Assembly (NCBI RefSeq): GCF_910592395.1
Contig: NC_088314.1
Coordinates: 19,178,070-19,242,069 of the forward strand
DNA length: 64,000 nucleotides
From: Lineus longissimus
Taxonomy: Eukaryota; Nemertea; Pilidiophora; Heteronemertea; Lineidae
Reading direction: 5' to 3'
Shown: piece after piece, positions 34,101 to 44,500 of the stretch
Layout of the letters: each line of letters starts with the position of its first letter
Position numbering within the stretch: the stretch's first letter is position 1
The notes under the pieces: model-generated
The model's input: only the letters and a program-made list of their open reading frames with translations
Databases searched by the model: none
Told to the model about the DNA's origin: nothing
Translations under genes and position numbers: made by a program

Positions 34101-37100
34101 AAAAGCATTTGTTAGTCTTTATTCATATCACCCAATAGCTGACATTGTACAAGTCAGATGCGGCTTAGTGATGAGTGATGTGACGAGTCTTAGTAGCAAT
34201 TTAATCATTTAAGGCCACTGTCGATCATTTTTAAGACCATTGTCACCTTCAAAAAGTCGTCTTTCATACTCACCGAATCCCATCATGGGCATGACGATCC
34301 ATATCTCATTCTTGTTGATAAATGTACAGAGATATGGGAGGATGTTGTTGTGTTGTAGCTGCTTAGCCGCAAAGATCTCATGCTGAAAAAGATGTGAGAT
34401 ACAAAAATCGTTATTGTAGTAATTGGATTGAGTGGTGCCAAGTGAAATTAGAATATGCCATAGACAGGAAGCAACAGGGGAGAACTGTGACCCTTCTGTG
34501 GAAAACTCTTCATAGAGGCCGAGCAGACGACATCAGACATCATCACAGAATATGCCATAGACAGGAAGCAACAAGGGACAACTGTGACCCTTCTGTGGAA
34601 AACTCTTCATAGAGGCCGAGCAGACGACATCAGACATCATCACAGAATATGCCATAGACAGGAAGCAACAAGGGACAACTGTGACCCTTCTGTGGAAAAC
34701 TCTTCATGGAGGCCAAGCAGACGACATCAGACATCATCACAGAATATGCCATAGACAGGAAGCAACAAGGGACAACTGTGACCCTTCTGTGGAAAACTCT
34801 TCATGGAGGCCGAGCAGACGACATCAGACATCATCACAGAATATGCCATAGACAGGAAGCAACAGGGGAGAACTGTGACCCTTCTGTGGAAAACTCTTCA
34901 TAGAGGCCGAGCAGACGACATCAGACATCATCACAGAATATGCCATAGACAGGAAGCAACAGGGGAGAACTGTGACCATTCTGTGGAAAACTCTTCATAG
35001 AGGCCGAGCAGACGACATCAGACATCATCACAGAATATGCCATAGACAGGAAGCAACAGGGGACAACTGTGACCATTCTGTGGAAAACTCTTCATAGAGG
35101 CCGAGCAGACGACATCAGACATCATCACAGAATATGCCATAGACAGGAAGCAACAGGGGAGAACTGTGACCATTCTGTGGAAAACTCTTCATAGAGGCCG
35201 AGCAGACGACATCAGACATCATCACAGAATATGCCATAGACAGGAAGCAACAGGGGACAACTGTGACCATTCTGTGGAAAACTCTTCATAGAGGCCGAGC
35301 AGACGACATCAGACATCATCACAGAATATGCCATAGACAGGAAGCAACAAGGGACAACTGTGACCCTTCTGTGGAAAACTCTTCGAAGAGGCCGAGCAGA
35401 CGACATCATCACAGACAAAGAGAGCTACAGGGTCGTTTCTAATGTTTTCATTTGTTCTCAATAAGCCGGCCATACCTGCAAGCCATAGAATTCCTCCTCG
35501 TATAAATCCAGCTTTACCCTCCGGATGGCCACATGTGTGTTACTCGGCTTGTGTAGAGCCAGGCAGATCGTCGCTCGCTCTTGGCTTCCACGACCTGGAG
35601 AGTCAGTAAGAATGCTTCATTAGAAACCTAAAACAAACTTTTATCAAGGGACGGCTGGCAAGGCTTGATTCTGTGCACTGACAGGGGAGTCACAAACATG
35701 CACTTTTGTACAGGCGCACTCTTTCTGAAAGAAGACTCCAAACATGGGGTTGGACAAATCATCGCATTTCAAAACAAGTGTAAGAGTGATATGATTAAAC
35801 CAATGCATCGGCACCAGTGCAGTGCAGAGTTTACACTCAAATGTTTAAAAGCTGACAGTTCCCTGCAGCTTCCCGTCGCTGGAATCTTTAGCTTGGTGTG
35901 TGTGCGACACATGCTCATTTTCTCAAAACAGCTCGACACAATAAAGACTTGACTTACCTATCACGGCCAGGAGCTGATAGTCGGCCTGATCAGGTCGGTA
36001 TGTAACACTCGGGTTCGACATATCGGTAGCGAAAGGCAGCGGTGTGAAGTTCAAAGGGGGCTTCTCGAGGCTTTCCTAGATTAGAAATAAAATGATTTCA
36101 AACGATACAAGATATCTGGCAAGACGAAATGTAACATATTGTTCAAATATTTCATTTCTTTCTTGGCGAAATCACCAAGTATCAAAGTCTCCTTTTTTTC
36201 GTGTTATCGAGTATAGGCCAAACTACTCACACTTTTCTTCCGAACGGCTGGCGAGGCTTGATTCTGTGCACTGACAGGGGAATCACCAACACGCACTTTT
36301 GTACAGGCGCACTTTTTCTGAAAGAAAACTCCAAACGATATTGGATCGGAAAATTAGAGTGCATTTATCATCAACAAAGACAATTCTGTCTGGAGGATGA
36401 CTTGATATTCGCTAAAATCTTTTAGCTGAAAGTGTTTCCATTAAAGTTATCAAATGTGACAGTCTTTCTAACTGTTATGCAAGGATTTAAAGAGCAGATT
36501 ACCCAACTCACTCGCTGATATTTGTATATAAATACAGGGCCAAACAGATTTCATAAGGAGCACTAAGTGTTGATACAGAAGTTAATGCACACATCCTATC
36601 TTCAGTACTGTTGCATGCGGTTAGTGATTTTCTAAAGAGTTTGCCCCGAATAGTCAAAACTTATTCTACTTGTCATATTTGTCTTAAAGTGCAAAATCCC
36701 TACCAAGTGATGATTACCACATATGTGTGTTTGACAGTATTTCTGCAAAATCTCCAAAACCTCAACCAATGTGCTCATGACAAGGCCAGACCGTGGCAAA
36801 AACAATAGCAAAGGTCTGATTGCGGCTGCGGGTTATCTCAAGAAATTGTAGCTGCAGGACAAATTGGACAGGGTAAAGCTGAGGAAAAGCCTGCTAATAA
36901 GTTGCCATGGCAACAAGCACTGGTTGAAGCTCTCGTTCAGCTACTAGACGCTACACTCCCGACTCAGTGGGAATTGACCCGCCCCTTGAGAACCCAGCCC
37001 ACAATTATTTCCTTATCTGTGGCAGTGCTCGAGGAAGTATGAATTGGAAGACCAAATCAGGTCGCCTTGGGAGTGTAACACATGCAAACACAGCCATCCA

Positions 37101-38576
37101 GAATTCATTAAACACTCAAGCAACCCAGATATTCTGGAACATTGCCAAACTGATGCACATGCATGGATTACTATGCAATTGCGATTTAATTGAAGGCGAC
37201 AAATTTACAAGGTTGCATTGTTCTCCACAAGGCAATTTGTCAGGGCGTCCCACTCTAACTTGGCAGCTTACCACACCATTTTGGAAGAGCCACCCTACAT
37301 TGCTTAATTTTTGCAAAGGGTTTGTTAGGGCCGGCCTAACTTAAATTGCTGGCCACCCCACCTCGTGTTGCACACTGGCGAAACTTCTTGAATATTACTG
37401 TACCCCTTCCTTGAGAAAACCCTTTGGAGAAACTGGGTTGGGAGGTCACAACTGTAATTTTGAGTGTCAAGCTGTGTAGGCCAAGCTGCCTTCTCTGGCA
37501 AGCTCTCAAGAACATTTCTTGAAAAGCAGGTGGGGAGGGGGTAGGGGGTGGTGTGGTGTCTTCAGACAGAATATGAATTGTCAGTTATCACCGAGAGGAT
37601 AATGAGTAGCGCAATAGGAAAAATCCAAACTTAAAATCACATACCGGTACCAAGATTTGGCATACTTACATTACTTCTATCAGAGAAAATGTTCTTTTGA
37701 TAATAGCTGAAGGATGAGGGACAGTGAAAAATGAAGTTGAAGATGTGTGATTTGTGATAAATTGTAATCTTGAGGAATGTAATAGGGCTTGCAAAACATG
37801 ATCAGTTTTGCCACCGTCATTTCACCTCATTTTTAGTATTTTTTGTATAAAAACTTATCTTCTAATGTACCCTAAAAAGGGACATGAGTGACCACTACAT
37901 GTGTGCCATTGTGTTTGTATACTTTTAAATGGCAGGACACCCTTTATGTGGTAGGACAGCCTTGAAATGGCATTTAAAGGGCTGAAAATTTGATTATCTC
38001 GCAGACTTGGTGAAATGATTTTGTAGAGTAATCCAGTGGTAAAGGCCTACTAGGCCTATCAAACATATTCCGAACAAATCCAACAAGCAAGTATAACTTA
38101 CAAGCAGCGACATCAATGACTTGTTCTTCTTATTACCAAAATCAATGACTCTGTAATAAACATGATTAGAATCTTTGAAGTCAGAAAAAACAATCTCCTT
38201 GAAAAGTAGTTCTATAATGAAAGTTCTGGTTATGTGTAAAAAGGGAGACTTTAGCCTTCACAACACAAGCCAGGCCAAGTTACATGAATTTGCCATCGGG
38301 TATTGCCAGTCTCATCTCATAATCACAATACATTGAAAATATCCACGCTCTTGCTTTAGGGCGAGGGATGTATTTATCGTCGAATCAAATACGCACACTC
38401 GCTGCATGCACAGCCCTTTTGGCCAGTCTCCAGCCTCGCCCTCAAGATAGGTGGAAGTGCAATAAATGTACATATGACAAAGTGACCAGAGCATGCCCAA
38501 TCAATTGCAATCGACCGACAAATTTTATTTGGGTGCTGAAAAGTCATACGTTTCGCTCTGGAACGAAGGCCGCCAT
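31105..38576 (-). CDS. STRAD: STRAD pseudokinase (STE20-related adaptor of LKB1), 11 exons
   Basis: STRAD binds and allosterically activates LKB1/STK11 together with MO25 in the cytoplasm. Exons (minus): 38576-38550 (predicted, M-A-A-F-V-P-E-R-N), 36075-35958, 35594-35476, 34382-34274, 33969-33846, 33645-33474, 32976-32872, 32600-32516, 32116-31972, 31872-31742, 31157-31105 (TGA). Phases agree throughout and give about 395 residues (human paralogues 418-431). Catalytic residues are degenerate as in known STRADs. The VAIK lysine is Arg73 (HVAIRRV), HRD is HRS (165-167), and DFG is replaced by T-G-L (184-186). Family-specific stretches are [39 protein letters not shown] and LPVTPLT. The C-terminus DEWVY matches the place of the MO25-binding WEF tail. 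Everything from 36075 downward is firm; the first exon rests on phase, donor (aac|gtatga) and start context only. Confidence 0.93.
31161..31280. repeat. ~60-bp tandem duplication in the last STRAD intron
   Basis: ttaaagctgagagagactct..gaaata..cagaaacacatt appears twice in succession. The copy nearest the exon forms part of the acceptor region of the final STRAD exon (minus-strand ctttaacag|). Confidence 0.85.
31380..31583 (+). pseudogene. LINE ORF2 C-terminal fragment
   Basis: Plus-strand frame 31440-31583 reads [18 protein letters not shown]... and ends FISATGLNL then TAG. This is the typical C-terminal end of non-LTR retrotransposon ORF2 proteins: a Cys/His segment with H-I-L-x-x-C-P, then a Trp and a TGL-like end. 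Only the last ~50 codons are intact; upstream the frame is disrupted. It lies antisense inside the last STRAD intron, a 5'-truncated insertion. Confidence 0.65.
32440..32512. mobile_element. Half pogo-like MITE abutting a STRAD splice donor
   Basis: ggacacctctctattaggga..gtgtccttaatagagagg..ttctactg matches the right half of the family. On the minus strand the terminal CAGTAGAACC begins a few bases after the donor of STRAD exon 32600-32516 (gcag|gttagtA), so the TA target lies at about intron position +6/+7. Confidence 0.75.
33076..33253. mobile_element. pogo/Tigger-like MITE, intact copy in a STRAD intron
   Basis: Ends CAGTGGAACCTCCCTTAGTG and gagattctactg, flanked by TA at both sides (33074-33075, 33254-33255). 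The internal words gacctctctaatcaggac and cctctctattaaggac alternate in orientation. 178 bp, no coding capacity. This is the best preserved copy in the window. Confidence 0.85.
34013..34136. mobile_element. Hairpin MITE in STRAD intron (ATTGGGTGATATGAAT ends)
   Basis: The 34013-34050 arm (attgggtgatatgaatgaag, actagcaaatgctttt) pairs with 34101-34136 (aaaagcatttgttagtct, attcatatcacccaat). A short loop separates them; 124 bp in all. Confidence 0.75.
34451..35405. repeat. 97-bp minisatellite filling a STRAD intron, ~10 copies
   Basis: Unit: gaatatgccatagacaggaa, gcaacaagggacaactgtga, cccttctgtggaaaactctt, catagaggccgagcagacga, catcagacatcatcaca. The copies are very similar and differ at a few positions (ggggag/gggaca, ccctt/ccatt). 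The array occupies nearly all of the intron between exons 35594-35476 and 34382-34274. There are no spacers, so it is not a CRISPR-like array. Confidence 0.95.
35650..36345. repeat. ~105-bp direct duplication on both sides of a STRAD exon
   Basis: The block acggctggcaaggcttgatt, ctgtgcactgacaggggagtc, gcacttttgtacaggcgcac, ctgaaagaagactccaaac lies at 35650-35752 and again, about 90% alike, at 36241-36345, same orientation. STRAD exon 36075-35958 sits between them. Confidence 0.85.
36346..38549. other. Predicted STRAD intron 1, no other gene seen
   Basis: AT-rich, with scattered open frames up to 125 codons near 36967-37344 that show no family features. A 49-nt open stretch with splice-like ends (38150-38102, minus) was considered an exon but does not fit the phase of the predicted start exon. 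Confidence 0.5.
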
Positions 38577-38760
38577 TATCCGAACTTTCCTTACGCCTTC
38601 CGTTTGGATGAGTTCCAAGGGTGCACATATTGTTTTGTTTTGGCCAGAGTTCATCTTTGTCGAAAAGGCCTATTGCATGTTCATATAGAAAGAACTTCAT
38701 GCATGATATTTAATCATCATGTAGGCCTACTGTGTCAGTGAGTGTGCAATAGGCCTACAT
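38577..38760 (-). promoter_or_regulatory. Probable STRAD 5' UTR/promoter region
   Basis: Lies immediately upstream of the predicted STRAD start on the minus strand and is richer in CpG than its surroundings (gaaggcgtaaggaaagttcgg next to the aATGGCGGCC start). There is no TATA box. Placement depends on the predicted first exon. Confidence 0.3.
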
Positions 38761-39700
38761 GGCAGAAGATGGGGAGACATGGACATGCCGGATTCCATCA
38801 TCAGGACCGATGAGGATGGATTGGAATGGATAGTTTTGAGCCGACAAGGTTATTTTTTCATTTTCAACCAGAAAAAACTGTTGAACTACACTGTAAACAC
38901 ACCTTCACTTTCGTTTAAAGTTATTTATTCGATCTGTTGAAGTATATATCATTCTGGAGCAGAATTATCGTAATTTAAAGGACGAAATTTCTCAAAATGT
39001 CATAAACATGCAAAATGGTTTTTCTTCACTGGGACTTCTCCAGATAACTTAGAAAATAGTTACACCTTTCTCCACGTCAAAGATGTAGCGCTGCGCAAAA
39101 AATAAAAAGTGATTCAAGAAAGAAAGATTCACAATGCAAATTAATTAATCATTTTCGAATGGCCTACAAAAAGTATAAAATAGGTACAATTTCTGCCACC
39201 ATTACAAAATTTGGCGCTGAACAAAACTTTTGAGATGACTCAAAAAAGATAGATCAATTTAGCAAATTAGGAAAACATTGTTGAATCACTTTTTATAGTG
39301 TATTGTAATGCCACCATTTGATATTTTGGCGCTACTAGTACATGGTGCAAATTGGCTCATCTTGCTGTCGTCCACCCTGAAGTGTGCTGGAGGAACCTCA
39401 GACACAGGCATCCCAACATGCAGTCAATGAGAAGACGATACATTGCCAGTGTAGCAGTAGAAAATGTCCCCCTGGAAAAGTGTCCGGCCATATTGACCAC
39501 AGGGACTTTATTACATACATATACGCCTAGGTTTTTTTTCTAGGCCCTGGGAGGTATTCTTTGCCCAAAAACGTACACAAATATTTGGTAGAATGTTAGT
39601 GTAGATTTATACATACGATACATCCACTTGGCTCGGTACTGCATTTAGAGGGCAAGGACCAGACAGGTTCCCCTAAATATTACAAACGCGTACAAAATGT
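38761..39700. other. Intergenic, no gene recognised
   Basis: Only weak inverted words (aaaaagtgattcaa near 39104 and ttgaatcacttttta near 39282) and a repeated 'ttggcgct' are seen. No coding signal. Confidence 0.5.
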
Positions 39701-39719
39701 GTCTTTTTGTAAATAACAT

Positions 39720-41595
39720 TTTATTGAAGATAAACTAAAATTTTAATACATAATGTATGGCAAATATACAAAGTTCACCTGAGGCCACTTATATTATAAC
39801 GCATACAATACCACCATCAGACCTGCTCAGCAATAAACATTGTTTACAACTTAGAACAAAATTCATAAACAAAAGTGGAAGAACATTCATGTCACATTAC
39901 AAAGGCAATATTAGGAATTTTATTTGAAGTAAGCCATTGATAAACATAAATCACCCTAAACAATATCTAGTTCCTGGTATGTTGGAGTGAATATTCAAAA
40001 GAATAACAAGAATGTTATTGAGCACGATTTAGAATGTTTGGAAGAATGCACAAAATTGGTGCAAAAAGACATGAGGAGACTTGCATTATTACACAACACC
40101 GACTTCCTTGGTCCCAGACAATCAGTAACCTGGTAACTATGGGCCAAATTCATAAAGGGCATTTAACTACTGAATAGGCAGATTCAGGCCCTTCATGTCA
40201 ATCTTCACAGAATATGAATAGGCCCTGAAACTGATTAGAGAGCAGTTGTACACGTCTAATCCATAAACGCCCTTTATGAATTTGGCCCTACATGTCCAAG
40301 TGCAATCCATATTACAGAGTCAAAATGTTCTCCACTCAACCGAGTCACATCTTACTTGCCTGCTCAAAACTGACGAGCTATCAATTTTACAGGTTCAAAC
40401 ACCTGCCCAATCAAACGAGTCATATCGGAGTAGCCTACTGAAACCTCTATAATTGATTTGACATGGGTGAATGATTAGCAAGACATGAAGAACAAACAAG
40501 TCCTTTCCAAAGATTGGGCTTAGCTTTTACATGTCACTTTTCATGCTCATAAAAAAATCGCACGTTTTCAAACCCGAGTCAATAAACAAACATAAAACAA
40601 ACGATGCTCCTGAATCCTAAATGTAAACCGAAGAAAGAGGTAATACAGGTGCAAGGCTACATCGAGTATAGGTTTGAAATAATATCATAAATCTTTGTCT
40701 ATCCTTGGCTACACCTACATCTGATCAACACTTTACTATTACTATAGATGTCAGCATACATCAGCAGCAAACTGGAATAAGCATGCATTATTGCTTCAAT
40801 GATGTACTGATATGAATAAAAGGCATTAACAACACTACCAACAAGAATAAGGAACTGCGGGACACTCTCTTATCACATTCAGTGGGCAAAGAACTGACCG
40901 GGGAGTTTGGCTACCAAAATCAAGACAATCTTGATATACAAGTCATATTATAGAGTTGTCTCCGTGAAATATTATGTCTGTATTTAAGAAAGAAGAGTTT
41001 GAGGTCGAGTTCAGTTGTACATGAAGATATCAAGGCCGTTCACTTACATAACTTAGGATACACCATTCCAAATCTCAAATTTGTAGCACAAGAAATTTGG
41101 CATCATTATCCAGGAGAGAAGGATGAAAATTCATCATTATAAAACACTGAGAATGTTTCAGGTCAGTGTCCTTCAACAATCCAGCCACTGAAAGGAAGTC
41201 TATTGAGAGTGTCCTCGCGCATATTATGCAAGCGTATTAAAAAATTTGAGAAAACGGCCATAAAAAGCTGGAAAACATGTGTAAAAATGACATTCCAAAA
41301 ATTCAGACCTTACTCTAAATACTTCAGATCTTGCATTGTATATCTTAATACATTAGACCACACCGTAAACTATGGAAGGGTGTTATAAGAGAATGATGTT
41401 ATAATCATGCAGGGCCTTGTTGCTCAATTGCGTTAGCTGTAACGCTGGCTTTGCAGTTCAGTCCTCACGCTACTTTTGTTAATGACATTCACTGAAGGAG
41501 ATAGCACATACTTGAGCCAACGTTGGTATTTGTCTCTTACACTGATTGAGCAACTTGGCCCAGTTGTGTAAACTCTTCCAAAACGTGACGTTCTA
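39720..41595 (-). other. Probable MGLL 3' UTR with AATAAA
   Basis: On the minus strand AATAAA lies at 39725-39720, about 1.9 kb beyond the MGLL stop, with no competing gene between. Vertebrate MGLL also has a long 3' UTR. The stretch includes the short MITE at 40141-40288. No transcript evidence is available, so the end is a guess. Confidence 0.4.
40141..40288. mobile_element. MITE with GGGCCAAATTCATAAAGGGC terminal inverted repeats
   Basis: Perfect 20-nt inverted ends enclose a 148-bp element whose interior is partly palindromic (aggcccttca / gaataggccct). It lies in the putative MGLL 3' UTR and would form a hairpin if transcribed. Confidence 0.8.
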
Positions 41596-44500
41596 TCACA
41601 TGCGTTCCTTGACCCAGTTGACCATTTCGTCGACGCTCTGCTCACCGACTCCCTCCGGCTCGTGATGCAGTTGGTGATACGCACCTTTATACACCTGCAA
41701 TTTTAGACAAGATAAAGTTAGTTTTACTCATTTTGAACATGTTAAATGCCAGATCTGCAGTAGTAGCAGTTTACCAAGAGCAGCTCTGCTTCTTCCTCTG
41801 GTAAGCAATACCAGGCTTCAATACAAATGACAACAAGAAGGTTTATGTGAAGTTTTGTGCATAAACAAAGCTGCAGAAGAGCTTGCATCACATTTGAACC
41901 CAACACTAGATTGAGCACAGGATCTTTCATCTAGATTGAGATCTAGATTGAGCACAGGAGTAGTTTCAAGTGTTATGGACCGCGTCTATGGAATACTCTT
42001 CCATGCCACATTCGGGACACTGTGGACACTGAAAAATTCAAGGGAGCGATAAAGACCTGGCTGTTTGTGCGAGCTTTTGGAGAGGGAGCGCTGTGAGCAA
42101 GGACTCTGTCCATGGAATAGTGCTATAAAAGAGACTATTATTATTATTATTAGGATCTCAATGCTCTGTCACGAAGAAACAACTATTCGTTATGGTCATC
42201 TTAACTACAGAATCTATATACATTGTACACTCTCCCGAAATGTCCTCAGCTTACTCTTACCTTGATGGTCTTATCAGTACTGGCTGCTCTGTCATATAAC
42301 ACCTGTGAGCCCTCCAAGGAACACAACTTGTCCTCGTCACCGTGAAGGATGAGGAATGGCCATTCAATGGTGTTGAGGTGAGCTTGGATGTACTGTAGAC
42401 AGGAGAGAGTGCACAGACCCCATCTGGAAAAGAGCGAATCGGAAATTGCCTTTATTCATCGGCAAGGCTGGTGGTAGTCGTAAACTGCCACGATAAAAAT
42501 TGGCCCCTAGCGCGTGTATTCTCATACTTTACTCGCTTGATTAATGTCTGCTCCAAGAACAGCTAATATTACCATGCATAGATTCAGAAGCAATTTTCAA
42601 GTGTCCTTAATAGAGAGGTTATCCTTATTAGAGAGGTGTCCACTAAGGGAGCTTCCACTGTACTTACTTTGCTTTCATGTATCCATGATAAACAAGAGGG
42701 TCGTTCTGGTAAGATTTTATCTGAAAATGATGAACAACAATTGGCTCATAAAATGATTCTTTTATGTAAAAAAGACATTTTTAAAACCTACGGTAAATTT
42801 TGAGCCCGTAAGGATATTATTTTCAGGGGAGGTGAGTTTGGCACTATATATCAGTCCGTTCCTCTTGCTCGTGTACCAACATGTTGAAACCCCATCAAAA
42901 TATTGACAAAATCGCAAAGGGTTAAATGTGACCCGTCACAGCAAAACCAGGCGCTTGTCGCTATGAGCTTGGTAGGTTGATACGAACTGTTTATCCATTT
43001 ATCTATTGTCTGCCTTTTGTGAAATAAGAGCACATCAATTTCTTCCATTATCTCCCGGTGACATTTAGGCTCATTTTCTGTGCGACATGCGCCTGGTTTT
43101 GTTGTGACGGGTCACAAATGCTGGCTGACTTCACTTCTTAAAGGGAGACAATGGGCCGGATCCAAGTATGTCAATTTAAGTTCTACAAAGTTGCTGAAAG
43201 GGGTCACGCCTTTATAACAAAGAGTACATCAAAACCATTCCCGCTTGTATGAGGTATATAACCATTGCTGAATCACACACATCCAAGCCCCTTAATTGTG
43301 CCTATAAGTCACCTGAAGAGTACCAATTTGACCCCCTAGCTCCCGCCAGCCTCTAGTCGCTCTTTAATCTGGTTTATTGAGAGCATCTGTATGGTAAATA
43401 CATAAGAATCTGGTGATAAATTTATCATTATGTCTCCCAACTGAATACATATCTCATTCAGACAAAAGTACTGATTTAAAATATCATGATGGAGTCTGGA
43501 TAGCTCAATGCAAGGAAATATCAGGTTCTCATGAACAGACCATTGATTTTAGATTGAGTTGCGGATTCTTTGCCAAGCGGTGGCCAAGGGCATGGAAGGA
43601 ACCCTGGGTAGGAATCAGTATTGGTAATGTAGGAGGAGACCGGAATCCGGGAGGAATCTGCTTTAAGGGAGTAGGAGCTCTTTCACGGGCAGATCGAGGA
43701 ACCTGGTAAAGGGAGAGCGAGAAAGAGGGGGTACTCTGCTTGTTTTCAAAATTCCACGTCAATTTTAAAGAATTCTCAAAAATAAGAGGGTGCATACTTC
43801 GTGTGCCACCCACTGAAAAGAAATGGGACAGCTGAAACGTCAAAAATGTGCACGAATGTAATTTCTAATGTGAAATTGATGGAATCTATTAGAATGCATG
43901 CAGATGGTGTTCAAAGATAAGAAGAAACGATCATTAGGGGAATCTGCCAGTTTTTTCTGCTGTGTTTGTTATTTCATTGTAATTACTTCCTTCGCTGTGG
44001 ATATCCTTAGATCAGGTGTCATTTCAATGTGTACTGATCACTCAACGGGATACAATAGGCAGGACTGTGGTGGGCCAGATTAAGGTTCACAAATTCACTG
44101 GTAGGTGTCTTCACTTCCTAAGTGACAATATGGAAGTTCACAAGCTGGTTGTGTAGCGATGACATCATGAAACCGAAGTTTTCTCTCTGCAATGTTTATT
44201 AGAGAAAATCTGCTAGCGTTTAACAAAAGTAGGCCTTAGCAACTGGCAGAGGCCCTTTTTCATTGTCAAACTGGAAAGTGATGCAGCAGTGTTGCAGAGA
44301 ATACTAAATTTGGTGTAAATTTCAAAGGTTTTATGGATGCAAACATGAAAATAGAAATATTGTATTTAAAAATTCTAACTACATGCATTTAAAATCCTTA
44401 AAAGAGATTAATGATCCAAATATATTTTATACATTTTCAATAATTGTTTATCTTTTGAGCAAAAGAAGATAAAGAAATTTCAAATAAACTAAATGTAGAT

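Noticed and set aside
34451-35405. Possible CRISPR-like direct-repeat array
   Set aside because: Units are contiguous without unique spacers and sit inside an intron of an animal gene.
38102-38150. Possible 49-nt STRAD exon with acceptor ttattacag and donor gtaagt
   Set aside because: It needs an incoming phase 1, whereas the predicted start exon leaves phase 0; the direct join to 36075 works without it. It could still be an alternative exon.
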